Source: Beta vulgaris subsp. vulgaris (Eukaryota > Streptophyta > Magnoliopsida > Caryophyllales > Amaranthaceae). From it: a DNA stretch of 64,000 nt. The translations under genes were made by a program, and so were the position numbers. The notes under the pieces were generated by a model. It searched no databases and was not told where the DNA came from. It saw only the letters and a program-made list of their open reading frames with translations. The stretch covers positions 24,768,897 to 24,832,896 of the forward strand of contig NC_079202.1 in NCBI RefSeq assembly GCF_026745355.1, read 5' to 3'. Below, piece by piece: positions 11,305 to 23,073 of the stretch (position 1 is its first letter; each line of letters starts with the position of its first letter).

Positions 11305-11418
11305 TGTATTAGATAACATAGTATGTAAAAGGATAAAATAGTCTTTTACTAGTCATAGGCCTATATTGTAAACCTTATATATATTGAATGCCAGCGTTAA
11401 CCAAATTAGGTTAACACA
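11305..11418 (+). repeat. Short 3' LTR of the plus-strand copia element
   Basis: It begins TGTATTAGATAACA after the GAGGAGG polypurine tract and probably ends near GGTTAACACA. A TATA-like TTATATATATTG lies at 11374-11385. A small inverted repeat, GTTAACC and GGTTAAC, lies near its end (11396-11415). The exact 3' boundary is uncertain by about 12 bp because no second LTR exists for comparison. Confidence 0.5.
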
Positions 11419-11440
11419 ATTACTCTCCAGACTTGTACGA

Positions 11441-14400
11441 AAACTGATACAATGATTGATGAAAATCCATTTTTTTACACATAAGAATACTGAAACCCAA
11501 GGTTTGACAGGGGGTGGAATGACGACCTTACAACCACTAGGCTAATTTTGATTTTCAACAGTATAAGTACTATGTATTTCGAACTTTGAATGTGAATGTA
11601 TTTTACATGATACATAGTCATATATACATACACACACGATAATTTCATTCCGTTGGAAGATTAATTTTATACTAATGATATTTTCTTAAAGGTACTGAAT
11701 TATAAAATTATAATGTTTTTAATATAAATATCTAGACATTTACCTATACACGGTATCCTTCATGACTTTGGTGGTTTAGTAGTTGAGCCTCTCAGCAACA
11801 ACATCGTGCATTTAAAACACATGTGGATGTTCTAAATGGCATGAAAAATTCCATCAAGATTAGTTGTATTCAGGTTATTTTAGTTTTAGTAATCTCAACA
11901 TCGATCTATCTATGAAAGTCTTGTTGTTAGAATGTTAATACTTATTGGAGTAATCCATCAAAATCTGATGCCATATTTGGTGATATCATAGGGTTCAACG
12001 GTAAGTTTTATTACATATGTGACGGGGTGAAATGTTACCATTAGTATTGTATTTGTACCACTTGAAGCTAGGCATTAAGCTATTCTGTTCCACGATAAGA
12101 AACTGATGGATGATCCTACATGACTTTCTAAGGTAAAGAAAGTGTTGCACGCTCCAGTCAACAGAAATTTGGTTGTCACAGTTGAGAACTAAAGATTCTC
12201 CACCAAAAATCTAGTATTGGTTTGTAAAATTAGTTTTCCGCCCATTGACGCTCCTGTACCACCTCCTCCACCACATGTTGTACCTCCTCTACAAGAGTTG
12301 TAGTCTTCAAGGAAAGCAATAGTATGACTTATAAAAACTATAGCAATTAAAAATATATACACTAATAAATGTTGATATATTATTTATAAAAAGTACATAA
12401 AAAATAAGTAAGTTTTAATTTTATATTAAAAAATTATATCCAGCGAGTACGCAACGAAAAGTCATTACTTCAGAAAAAAAAAACTTGGACCAGCAACTGG
12501 TCTATTTTAAACTGGACCAAAAATTGAAATTTTAAAAAGTAGCATCCAATTAGGATCCCAATTTATAAGTTCGCTCTAACGCTTGTAAATTATCATAAAC
12601 AAAACTGATACAATTATTAATGAAAATCAACTTTTTTAAACATTAGAATACCGAAACCCAAGGTTTGACGGGGTGGAATGACGACCTTACAACCACTAGG
12701 CAATTTTAATTTTGAACAATATAAGTAGTATGTATTTCGAACTTTGACTGTGGATATATTTTACGTGATACATAGTAATATATACATGCACAAGATATCT
12801 TTATTCTGTTGAAAAATTAATATTATACTAATGATATTTTCTTAAAGGTACTAATTGATAAAATTACAATCTTTTTTATCTAAATATCTAGGTACTTATT
12901 TGTACACAGGGTCCCTCATGACTTTGGGGGTTTAGCAGCTGGGACTCTCAACAACATCGTGCATTCAAAAATCTATTTATTAAAGTTTTGTTGTTGGAAT
13001 GTTAATACGTAATGGATAATCTATCCAAATCTTATGCGATATTTGGTGATATCATAGGGTTCAACGGTAAATGTGATTACATATGTGACGGGGTGACTTG
13101 CTACCTTTAGTATTGTATTTGTACCACTTGAAATTGCATATTAGACTATTCTGCTCCACAGCAAAAAAAAACTGATGGATGGTGCTACACGACTTTCCAA
13201 GGTAATGAAAGTGTTGCGCGCTCCAGTCAACGGAAATTTGGTTGTCACAGTTGAGAACTAAAGATTATCTACCAAAAAGCTAGTAGTGGTTTGTGAAGTT
13301 AGTTTTCCGCCCCATTGACGCTCCTGTACCACCTCCTCCACCGCATGTTTTACGCCATCAGCAAGAGTAGTAGTGTTCAAGGAAAGCAATACTATTACTT
13401 ATAAAAACTATAACAATTAATAATATATATACTACTAAATATTTATATATTATTTATAAAAAGTATATAAAAAATAAATTAAGTTTTAATATTACATTAA
13501 AAAAATATATCGAGCGAGTACGTAGCGAAAAGTCATTACTTCAGGAAGAAAAAACTTGGACCAACAACTGGTTTATTTTCGACTGGACCGAAAATTGAAA
13601 TTTTAAAAAAGTTTGATCTAATTAGTATCCCAATTTATAGGTTCGCTATTAGGCTTGTAAAATATCATAAACAAAACTGATAGAATGATTGATGAAAATC
13701 ATTTTTTTTTACACATAAGAATACCGAAACCCAAGGTATGACATGGGTGAAATGATAACCTTACAACCACTCGGCCAATTATTATTTTCAACAGTATAAG
13801 TACAACCACTCGGCCGATTTCGATCTTTGATTTTGGATGTATTTTACGTGATACATAGTCATATATACATGCGCACAATATTTTTATTATGTTGAAAAAT
13901 GAATTTGATACTAATGGTATTTTTTTTAAGGTACTAAATTATAAAATTATAATGTTTTTTATATTAATATCTAGATACTTACTTATACACAGTGTCCCTC
14001 ATGACTTTGGGGGTTTAGTAGATTAGATTCTCAACAACATCGTGTATTCAAAACACATGTGGATGTCCTACATGGCATGAAGAAGTCCATCAACATTAGG
14101 TGTATTTAGGTTTTTTTAATTTTACTAGTCTCAACATCAATCTATTTATGAATGTCTTGTTGTTAGAATGTTAATAATTATTTGAGTAATGTATCAAAAT
14201 CGGATGCGATATTTGGTGATATCATAGGGTTCAACGAAAAATTTGATTACATATGTGACGGGGTGGAATGTGACCTTTAGTATTGTATTTATACCACTTG
14301 AAGATGCGCATTAGACAATTCTGCCCCACAATAAAAAACAGATGGATGGTCCTACACGACTTTCCAAGGTAATGAAAGTGTTACGCGCTCCAGTCAACGG

Positions 14401-15974
14401 AAATTTGGTTGTCACAATTGAGAACTAAAGATTGTCCACCAAAAAGCTAATTGTGGTTTATGAAGTTAGTTTTCCGGCCAAGACGCTCCTGTACCAGTAC
14501 CACCTCCTCCACCGCCTGTTGTACGTCATCAGCAAGAGAAGTAGTGTTCAAGGAAAGGAATACTATTACTTATAGAAACTATAACAATTAATGATATATA
14601 CACTAATAAATGTTGATATATTATTTATAAAAAGTACATAAAAAATAAATAAAGTTTTAATATTATATTTAAAAAATATATCAAGCGACTACGCAACGAA
14701 AAGTTATTACTTCGGGAAAAAAACTTGGACGAACAACTGGTCTAATTTCGGCTGGACCAAAAATCGAAATTTTATAAAAGTTGGATCGAATTAGGATCGC
14801 AATTTATAGGTTCGCTCTTAGGCTTGTAAAATATCATAAACAAAACTAATACAATGATTGATGAAAATCAATTTTTTTACACATAAGAATACCGAAACCC
14901 AAGGTTTGACAGGGGTGGAATGATGACCCTACAACCAATAGGCCAATTTTGATTTTCAGCTGTATGAGTAGTATGTATTTCGAACTTTGAATGTTGATGT
15001 ATTTTCACGTGATACATAGTCATATATACATGCACACACAATATTTTTATGCCGTTGGAAAATTAATTTTATACTAATGATATTTTCTTAAAGGTACTAA
15101 ATTATAAAATTATAATGTTTTTTATAAAAATATCTAGGTACTTACCTGTACACAGTATCCCTCATGACTTTGTGGGTTTAGTAGCAGAGCCTCTCAACAA
15201 CAACATCATGCATTCAGAACACAGGTCCATCAAGATTAGTTGTATTCAGGTTATTTTAATTTTACTAGTCTCAACATCATTCTATTTATGAAAATCTTGT
15301 TGTTAGAATGTTAATACTTATTGGAGTAATCAATCAAAATCTGATGTGATATCTGGTGATATCATAGTGTTCTACGGTAAATTTGACTACATATGTGATA
15401 GGGTGGAATGTTACCTTTGGTATTCTATTTGTACCAATTGAAGCTGCTCCACGATAAGAAACTGATGGATGATCCTTCACGACTTTCCAAGGTAAGGAAA
15501 GTGTTGCGCGCTCCAATCAACTGAAATTTGGTTGTCATAGTTGAAAACTAAAGATTTTTCACCAAAAAGCTAGTAGTGGTTTGTGAAGTTAGTTTTCCGC
15601 CTATTAACATTCATGTACCACCCCTTCACCGCATGTGGTAGCTCCTCAGCAAGAGTAGTATTATTCAAGTAAAGGAATATTATTACTTATGAAAATTATA
15701 GCAATTAAAAATATATACACTAATAAATGATTATATATTTTTAAAAAGTACATAAAAAATTAAGTAAGTTTTAATTTTATATTAAAAACATATATCCAGC
15801 GAGTACGCAACAAAAAGTCATTACTTCAGAAAAAGAAACTTGGAGCAACAACTAGTCTATTTTCGGCTGGACCAAAAAATCGAAATTTTAAAACAGTTGG
15901 ATCCAATTAGGATCCCAATTCATAGTTTCACTCTTAGGCTTGTAAAATATCATAAACAAAACTGATACAATTAT
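11441..15974 (+). repeat. Tandem array of about 1.1-kb monomers, copies 1 to 4 and the start of copy 5
   Basis: The anchor AAACTGATACAATGATTGATG recurs with small changes at 11441, 12602, 13674, 14843 and 15958, giving monomer lengths near 1161, 1072, 1169 and 1115 bp. Whole monomers align in order: the AAGAATACCGAAACCCAAGG segment, ACGTGATACATAGTCATATA, TCTTAAAGGTACTAAATTAT, GATATCATAGGGTTCAACGG, GTCAACGGAAATTTGGTTGT, then a run like GGACCAACAACTGGTCTATT. The copies differ by many substitutions and small indels, so this is an old array. No terminal repeats mark the monomer as a mobile element. Confidence 0.9.
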
Positions 15975-16322
15975 TGATGTTCATCAACTGATTATGCAAT
16001 AGAACTTTAGAACAAAATAATATGAACAAGATTTCAGGCTGAATCTTGATTCATTATATAGAATAGAAACTAGAGAGAGAAAATGTAAGAAGGATTTTAT
16101 TTTTTGTGTAATAGAAAAAATGAATACATTACATATTACATTCTGTATTTATACACCTTCTAGTAAAACAAGAATCTAGAATATAACAGAATTTTATTAC
16201 ACATAACAACTTGTAACAAACTGCAATTATGTTATGCTGAGCTGGAGTCTGATTCTTGACTTGGGTTGTGCATTGGGTCTGCATACTGATGCTGAAATAT
16301 ACTATGTATACTATGTATATCA
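15975..16322 (-). repeat. 3' LTR of the minus-strand copia element
   Basis: Plus-strand ends are TGATGTTCATCAACTG ... CTATGTATATCA. It aligns with 22733-23073 over its whole length; the main differences are an extra CTATGTATA repeat near its inner end and scattered substitutions. Confidence 0.9.
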
Positions 16323-16923
16323 AGCTAGGACATGAATGAGGAGAATACATTCCTAACTTGGACAGAAGACAATTGTGCTGAGGAGAGGAGAGTGCTTTAG
16401 TGAAGATATCAACTAGTTGCTGATCAGTAGGCTTGTAAGTGAGTTCAATAAGGCCTTCTAGTACCTTTTCTCTAGTAAAATGGCAATCAAGTTCGATGTA
16501 TTCTGTCCTCTCTTGGAAGACAAGATTTTTGCCAATGTGAATAGCACTTTGATTATCACAGTTCAAGGTGACATGTTTGAGGTTAGTAATCTGGAGATCA
16601 TGAAGTAACTTTACAAGCCAAGTGATTTCTGATGCAGTGGCAGCCATAGCTCTGTATTCAGCTTCACTAGAAGACATGGAAATGGTACCTTGCTTCTTTG
16701 ATTTCCAAGAAACAGGAGAGTTCCCTAATAAGAGAACATAGTCAATGATAGATCTTCTTGTATTGGGACATGACCCCCAATCTGAATCAGAATATGCCTG
16801 AAGAGTGAGAGAGTCTGTTTTTCGGAGTAAGATACCTTGGCCAGGTGTGTGAGCAATATACCTCAAGACATGATGGAGAGATTGTAGATGAAGTTGTCTT
16901 GGTTGATGCAGAAATTGACTCAA
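16323..16923 (-). pseudogene. copia RNase H
   Basis: On the minus strand the frame opens at MSQFLHQPRQLHLQ and continues through LQAYSDSDWGSCPNTRRS (first catalytic Asp) and SMSSSEAEYRAMA (Glu), then LNCDNQSAIHIGKN, to the closing TDQQLVDIFTKALSS. An internal ATG is being used; the domain really starts upstream in the reverse transcriptase frame, beyond a frame change. After the RNase H the open frame runs on into the LTR, which is probably not meaningful. Confidence 0.85.
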
Positions 16924-17019
16924 AGCCTGGACAGCAAAGGATATGTCAGGTATAGTATGAGTGAGAAAGTTGAGTTTCCCAACCAGACATCTGTATTGAG
17001 TTGGATCTGTGAACTCTCC

Positions 17020-17998
17020 TTAATCACTAAGGAGCTTGAGATTGATAGGAAGAGGAGTCTTAGCAGCTTTAGAAACATCTAAACTGCCATCTTGCAATAG
17101 TTCCTTAGTAAATTTCTTTTGTGTCAAGATGATACCTTCATTAATATGTGTGACTTCAATACCTAGAAAATAATTTAGCTTGCCAAAATCTTTGATGCTA
17201 AACACTGTGAAGGTGATTCTTGAGCTTGTCAATAGATGTGAAGTCTGAACTAGTGAGGATAATATCTTCTACATAGATGGCAGCTATAGTGAGAGGAGAA
17301 GAGGAAGAAATAAATAGAGAGTAGTCATTTTTGGACTGGATGTAGCCTTGAGCAATCAACTCATCATGAAGCCCTTGCAAACCATTGGCGTGAAGCTTGT
17401 TTTAAGACATATAAAGACCTTTTAAGTCTACAAACATGTTGAGCTGGGTTATGATAGCCTTGAGGAGCCTTCATGTACACTTCTTCCTCAAGTGTGCCAT
17501 GTAAGAAGGCATTATTAATGTCTAACTGATGGATGTACCATTTTCTTGAGGCTGCAACTCCAAGTAAACATCTCACAGTAGCCATCTTGACTACAGGAGA
17601 AAAAGTTTCAGCATAATCAATGCCATATTTCTGTGTAAAACCCTTAGCAACTAGACGTGCTTTGGGTCTCTCCAAGGAACCATCTGCTTTCAACTTCACT
17701 TTGAAAACCCACTTGCATCCTATAGCTTTCTTGCCTTTAGGCAAAGGAGCTAACTCCCAAGTTCCAGTTTGTTCCAAAGCTGTCAATTCTTTTTGCAAAG
17801 CTTGAACCCAGCCTGGATCTTGAGCAGCTTCAAGATATCTAGTGGGTTCAACCAAGGAGCAAGTTTGACTAATAAGAGCTCTATTGGATTGAGGTATATG
17901 ATCATATAAGACAATATTACACCAGTGAGAAGTGATATTGGTAGCAGTGCACACATAAGAATCCAAATATTTGGGAGGTTGTTTAGAGGTTGTGGAAA
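17020..17998 (-). pseudogene. copia reverse transcriptase, interrupted by a CACTA element
   Basis: Reading down from 17998: GTWELAPLPKGKKAIGCKWV, RLVAKGFTQKYGIDYAETFS and LDINNAFLHGTLEEEVYMK, then SLYVLKQASRQW, where G and P of the usual motif are changed. A frame change near 17370 follows. The catalytic box reads YVED instead of YVDD (E codon at 17267-17269), so the enzyme would be inactive even if the frame were intact. A second frame change near 17220 leads to IKDFGKLNYFLGIEV. The upstream half of the polyprotein lies beyond the CACTA insertion. Confidence 0.88.
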
Positions 17999-19699
17999 CA
18001 CTAGTACAGAAAAGGCAATTTTCGTCGGATGTGAGGCGCCTATTTGCGTCGGACTCTGGTGCGACGCCAAAGCCCTCGACGCAAATGACTCAAAAGCGAT
18101 CTGCGTCGTATGCGAAAACGACGCAGATCGTTTAGCTATTTGCGTCGCACGTTGTATACGATGCGACGCAGATGGCTTTCCCAAGCCAACACATAAGGGT
18201 AATGTGCGTCGCACATCGCCTAGGGTGCGACGCAGATGACTGATTTGCGACGCACCTTAGGCTACGTGCGACGCAAATTGCAAAAAAATTTAAAAAATTT
18301 TTTTTTTTTTTTTTTTTTTTTGAGGAAAAAAAATAATTTTATGAACTAAGAATTACGATAACAGTAAGAGTTCAACTAATCTTATTTATATACACGATTT
18401 CTTGCATTCAGTTGAATGTACGAATTCCCTTAAAATCAAATTGTATACAAACAATTATATTCCTTTTATTGCTTCAAATTACAAATTGTATACATATTTG
18501 CTTAAATTAAACTTAAATAATCAAACATCTGTATATTTGATCTCTCACGTCATCAACTTCCGCGTTTGAGGAAGGATTCTCCAGATCTGGGATTGAACTG
18601 AAAAAACACAAATAACCCAAATCTGTAAAATAACCCAAATTAAGACAGAAAAAATCGAAATCAAAATCAAAACCAAAAAAAAGAGGGAGTGAGATGAAGA
18701 ACGAAATCAAAATAAACAAAATCTGTAAAAAAAACCCAAATAATCGAAATCAAAACTCACCAGATCTGGGAAGAACGAAATAACCGAAATAACCCAAATC
18801 TGTAAAATAACCCAAATTAAGACAAAAAAAATCGAAATCAAAACCAAAAAAGAGGGAGTGAGAAAAAAAAAACAATCGAGACATTCACCAAAATAGAAGC
18901 ATCGCCGGCCAAATTATGAGGTCAAATTGCGATCTGCAAAAAGAAGACAACAGCACCATCACCGTTAGATTTAAAGTGAAAGAGAAACCAAATGGCAAGA
19001 ATCTGGAAACATGAAACAAATAACAGCAAAAAAAAGCCGAAAACGCATAGTATAAAAAGTTGAAATTTTAGGGTGGAGAATTTGAGAGTGAGAGTGAGAA
19101 GCAACGGCGTTTGTTTCATTTCGTTCGTTGCCATCGTCGTTCGTTCGCCGGAACCTCTTCATGCCATCGTCGTTGCCATCGGCGGTTATGGAGAAGTGAA
19201 GAAACATGGAAGTGAGAGAGGAGAATTTGAGAGTGAGAGTGAGAGTGAGAAGAGAAGCGGCTGAGAAATTAGGGTTGAGTGAGGGGGAGATAGAGAGGGA
19301 GAGAGGGAGAGAGGGAGAAATGAAATGTGCGTGTAGCGCGTATAGGGTTTCTGAAAAAAAAGGTAGTGGGCCTCCTTAATATGTGCGTCGCATACTAAAT
19401 TGGGAGCGATGCAAATTGGGTCTTTTGCAACGCACCTAAAATATGTGCGACGCAGATAGTTTGATTTTTTTTTTCAAGGTAGAGACAATTTGCGTCGCAT
19501 GAGTCTAGAAATCCGACGCACATTAGGCTTTTGCAACGCACCTAAGGCATGTGCGACGCAAATGGGGCGTATCTAGTGCTTATGACTCATGTTGTGCGTC
19601 GCACTCCTCTCTATGTGCGACGCAAATTACGTTATTGCGTCGTTTCCGTTTCAGTGCGACGCAAATGGGGCGACGCAAATCGTCATTTTTCTACTAGTG
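17999..19699. mobile_element. Non-autonomous CACTA (En/Spm) element
   Basis: The terminal inverted repeats are CACTAGTACAGAAAA at the left and its counterpart TTTTTCTACTAGTG at the right. Both ends hold dense arrays of the motif GCGTCGCAC and its complement (18025-18285 and 19382-19685), the subterminal repeats that CACTA transposase binds. The interior (18300-19370) is non-coding, with a T run at 18296-18321 and GAGAGTGAGAGTGAG repeats near 19080-19320. Flanking triplets are AAA and CAA, an imperfect 3-bp duplication. It needs TNP2 from elsewhere; the family matches 31102-32591 and the right end of the larger element at 59999. Confidence 0.9.
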
Positions 19700-20834
19700 C
19701 AAGTCTAGGAGGGAGTTCAGAAATAGAGGGAGAAGATGATATTGAATGAGTAGAAGGGCAAGAAGTTGGAGGTTCTGAAGTAGTAGATGTATTTGATGAA
19801 ACTGGGAAATGAAAAGAATCTGGAAAATGAAAAGAAAAATCCATATCATAGGCTGTATGTGCAGGAAGAAAAATAGGGTATGAGGGTTGGTTTAGAGAAG
19901 TAGATGAAGAGTGATGATAAGGTAAGTGTTTTTCATGAAAAACAATATCTCTAGAGATGATGAATTTATGATTTTCAAGATCATAAACTTTGTAACCCTT
20001 TTGGCCAGGAGGGTAGCCAAGAAAGATGCATAGTGTAGCTCTAGGATCAAATTTTATCCTATGAGCTTTAATAGTGAAAACATAACAAAGACACCCAAAC
20101 ACCTTTAAGTGAGCAAGAGAGGGTTTGGAACCATATAACATCTCATATGGTGAGTGAAAATGCACACTACTGAGTGGCATTGTGTTGATTAAGTGTGTAG
20201 CACATAAAAGACATTCTCCCCAAAACCTTGTAGGAACCTTGGATTGAAAGAAGAGAGCTCTGGCAGTTTCTAAAAGATGTCTGTGCTTTCTCTCCACAAC
20301 TCCATTTTGTTGTGGAGAATCAGTACAACTTCTTTAATGCAAAATACCTCTTTGATGATAGAGTTGTAATATGTCACCATCACACAACTCTTTAACATTA
20401 TCAGTGCGTATACACATAACATGATCCTGTAATTGAGTTTCTATAAGAGCCAACAACATATGAAGAATGGCAACAGAATCATTCTTGTGATTCATTAAGA
20501 ACACTCAGGTGTGTCTAGTGAAATCATCAACAACAGTCAAGAACATGTTACAATTATCATGTGTTTTTGCCTTATAAGGCCCCCAAACATCCACATGTAA
20601 AAGATCAAAAGCCTTATTAGTGCTAGAAGAAGAAAACTTAGGAAAAGGAATCCTAGTATGTCTACCTTTAGGGCATACTTGACAAACTGTATCATGTGCT
20701 ACATTATTAGCAAAACAAGCATTGATTAAATGCAATTTATTGAATGGCATGTGACCTAGTCTTAAGTGCCATAACTTGGCATCTTCAAGAAGAGCTGGAC
20801 AAGTTGTGCCATCATAAGCAGAAGAGAGAGTCAA
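19700..20834 (-). pseudogene. copia pre-integrase and integrase
   Basis: The minus-strand frame from 20834 has LWHLRLGH and CQVCPKGRH (pre-integrase finger), then DLLHVDVWGPYK and VVDDFTRHT with the first integrase Asp before a break near 20505. After a stop-containing stretch it resumes at 20297 (MERKHRHLLETAR, FWGECLLCATHLIN, GSKPSLAHLKVFGCLCYVF, the IVFHEKHLPYH motif) and continues into a Ser/Pro-rich linker until the CACTA element cuts it at 19699. Confidence 0.85.
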
Positions 20835-21071
20835 CTTAGAAACCTTGGGAATGATTTAGTGAAGGACCCTGAATCACACACTTATTATGAGAAAAGATGA
20901 TTTCACAAGACAAATCTTTACACAATTTATGTGTAGATATAAGATTAAATTTAAATTCAGGAACATGAAGGACATTTTCAAGTTTAATACCATTGACAAG
21001 AAGAACTGTACCAATATGCTTTACTCTTGCAGTCTTCCCATCAACTATAGTAATAGTATTAGGATGTATAG

Positions 21072-21575
21072 TTATGGTGAATAAGAGTCAAAGAGTTCTA
21101 AATTAGAACATATATGATCACTAGCACCACTGTCAACAATCCATTTTAAATGAGCATAACTAGTTATTAAACATGTACCTGCAACATAAGCACTGGCAGT
21201 GGCAACATCATGATTGTTGAGGTCCTGTGTATCAAGGACTTGTTTGCTAAGAAATTGAACAAGATGATTATACTGGCTGATTGAAATAGGAGCAGAATTT
21301 TGGTCTTCTTTACAAAATTCTTCTTTAGTTTCAGTATCTCCATGAGCAACAGCAGCTATCTTCTTTCCCTTACCTTTGTAACCTTTCCCTGAACCATACC
21401 CTAGAGGAAAACCATTTAGCCTATAGCACTTCTCTCTTGTGTGACCTGGCATGTGACAATAATCACAAGATAAACTTCCAGTAGAAGAGAAGGACCTCTT
21501 ATTATTAGTAGAAAACCTACTAAAAGACTTAGGTGCTTGATTGATGTCTTTGTGCTCTGAGGCTGCAAATGCCAT
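21072..21575 (-). pseudogene. copia gag zinc knuckle and aspartic protease
   Basis: 167 codons. CDYCHMPGHTREKCY (about residues 38-52) is an intact CCHC zinc knuckle that binds nucleic acid. A Gly/Lys-rich stretch follows, then LKWIVDSGASDHICSN near residues 142-157, with the DSG protease triad. The frame ends shortly after, so the protease is cut. Upstream, gag continues in a different frame after a stop at 21579-21581. Confidence 0.85.
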
Positions 21576-21578
21576 GTG

Positions 21579-22309
21579 TCACATACTCTCAGAAGACAAA
21601 GTACTAGCTTGTATGTGTTGTTCTTCTTGACTGAGTAGTTTATAGGCTAGTTTTATGTTAGGTAGAGGTTGCATCATAAGAAGATTGCTCCTAACATTAC
21701 TATATTTATTGTCAATTTTCATCAAGAGTTGAACTAATCTTTCTTCTTGTTGTTGCTTGAGAATTTTTCTCGTAATTCCACAAGAACAACCAGTACATGT
21801 GCAAACTGGTATAGGATTTATTGCACTCATTTCATCCCATATACTCTTAATTTGAGTAAAGAATTCAGCCACAGACGTCAATAAATCTTGTTAAAGTTCA
21901 TAAAGAGATTGTTGTAGTTAAAACAACTATGTGAACCATAAGTTTGAGAGTATCTTTCTTCCAAATCTAGCCAAATCTCTCTAGCAGTTGTGCAATATAT
22001 CACACTCCTTGCCATTCCAGTATCAAGAGATCTCAAAATATATGAGATTATGATATTATTACATCTCTCCCAAGCACTCAAGTATTTGTCATTTGCATGA
22101 GGTTTTTCAAGAGTTCCATCTACAAATGACATCTTGTTCTTAGCAGAAAGAGCAATAATCATGCTCCTTTTTCATTCACTGCAACCTACTCCATTAAAGC
22201 GCTCAGAAACTAATGGTAGTGTAGGATTTTCAGATGGATGAATGAAATAGACACTAGTTGGATCTTGTGTCGGAGGTAATTGTGGAGTGTTTGCATAATC
22301 TTCTGGCAT
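21579..22309 (-). pseudogene. copia gag N-terminal part
   Basis: The likely start is the ATG at 22309 (MPEDYANTPQLPPTQDP). It reads LPLVSERFNGVG and then hits TGA where Trp is expected; the same frame continues with MIIALSAKNKMSFVDGTL (22162 onward). ARSVIYCTTAREIWLDLEERY is the UBN2 gag signature. A frame change near 21880 leads to EFFTQIKSIWDEMSAINPIP. TGG to TGA is the change a single G-to-A transition gives. Confidence 0.85.
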
Positions 22310-22717
22310 TTTAAAATTGAAGATTTGAAAGAAAAAAAATGAAGAAAAATGATGTAGATTATAGGAAATCAAATGAAATATTGTAAACAAGAACAAGATG
22401 AATAAAATCAATTCAGATGCTGAAATTGATTATCAACTTTGAATCTCTCTTAGATTCTATCAATATAAAATATGAGCAAACAGATTAATTCGAATAATGC
22501 TGATTTCAAGTCAATACCACTTGAAAATCAAACAAACAAAACACGTTCAAGTCAATACCACTTGAACAATTAATGACTCAAGTCAATACCACTTGAGAAT
22601 ACTAGAATCAAATCAAGTTAACTGAACTTCATTTTAATAAAAAACAATTTCAAAGAATTTAGGCGGAAAATTGAATAAATCTGAATTTTCACCTGAGAAT
22701 TAGAATGCGGATTATTA
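22310..22717 (-). other. Leader of the minus-strand copia element
   Basis: Untranslated stretch between the primer-binding site and gag. It contains three or four copies of TCAAGTCAATACCACTTGA (plus strand near 22508-22600), which is partly self-complementary (TCAAGTG / CACTTGA). Such leaders carry packaging and dimerisation signals in retroelements; that role here is inference. Confidence 0.5.
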
Positions 22718-22729
22718 GCTCTGATACCA
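22718..22729 (-). promoter_or_regulatory. Primer-binding site (initiator Met tRNA)
   Basis: The plus strand reads GCTCTGATACCA, the complement of TGGTATCAGAGC, which pairs with the 3' end of plant initiator Met tRNA. It lies three bases inside the 5' LTR, as expected for priming minus-strand DNA synthesis. Confidence 0.9.
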
Positions 22730-22732
22730 TAT

Positions 22733-23073
22733 TGAAGTTCATCAATTGATTATGCAATAGAACTTCAGGATAAAACAATATGAATAAAATTTCAAGCTGA
22801 ATCTTGATTCATTTTATATAATAGAAACTAGAGAGACAAAATGTAAGAAGGATTTTAATTTTTGTGTAATAGAATAAATGAATACATTACATATTACATT
22901 CTGTATTTATACACACCTTCTAGTAAAACAAGAATCTAGAATGTAACAGAATTTTATTATATATAACAACTTGTAACAAACTGCAATTCTATTATGTTGA
23001 GCTGGAGTCTGATTGTTGACTTGGGCTGTGCATTGGGCCTGCATACTGATGCTGAGATATACTATGTATATCA
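22733..23073 (-). repeat. 5' LTR of the minus-strand copia element
   Basis: It starts TGAAGTTCATCAATTG on the plus strand and ends ACTATGTATATCA. It matches 15975-16322 and adjoins the primer-binding site. The close similarity of the pair points to a younger insertion than the surrounding tandem repeat. Confidence 0.9.

Larger units (their letters stand above)
6818..11418 (+). mobile_element. Ty1/copia retrotransposon lacking a 5' LTR
   Basis: Gag, protease, integrase, reverse transcriptase and RNase H follow in the copia order on the plus strand, interrupted by frameshifts and stops. A short 3' LTR follows a GACTGAGGAGG polypurine tract at 11295-11305. The same LTR sequence is not present before gag, so the 5' end was lost. 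Short LTRs together with a Ser/Pro-rich linker between integrase and reverse transcriptase resemble the Ale/Retrofit group, but I cannot confirm the lineage. Confidence 0.85.
15975..23073 (-). mobile_element. Ty1/copia retrotransposon with both LTRs, inserted in the tandem array
   Basis: LTRs of 348 and 341 bp bound a minus-strand gag-pol. The tandem repeat breaks at TTGATG before 15975 and resumes at ACAATGATTGATG after 23073, so the element landed in monomer 5. A clean 5-bp duplication is not visible, although both flanks carry a copy of the ACAATNATTGATG anchor. Gag-pol is broken by stops and by a CACTA insertion (17999-19699). Confidence 0.9.

Noticed and set aside
17999..18285. Dense short repeats that might suggest a CRISPR array
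   Set aside because: The repeats are 9-mers in both orientations with irregular spacing, at the ends of a CACTA element, in plant DNA.
18505..19264. Small ORFs inside the short CACTA element
   Set aside because: They have low complexity, have no family resemblance, and lie in the non-coding interior between subterminal arrays.
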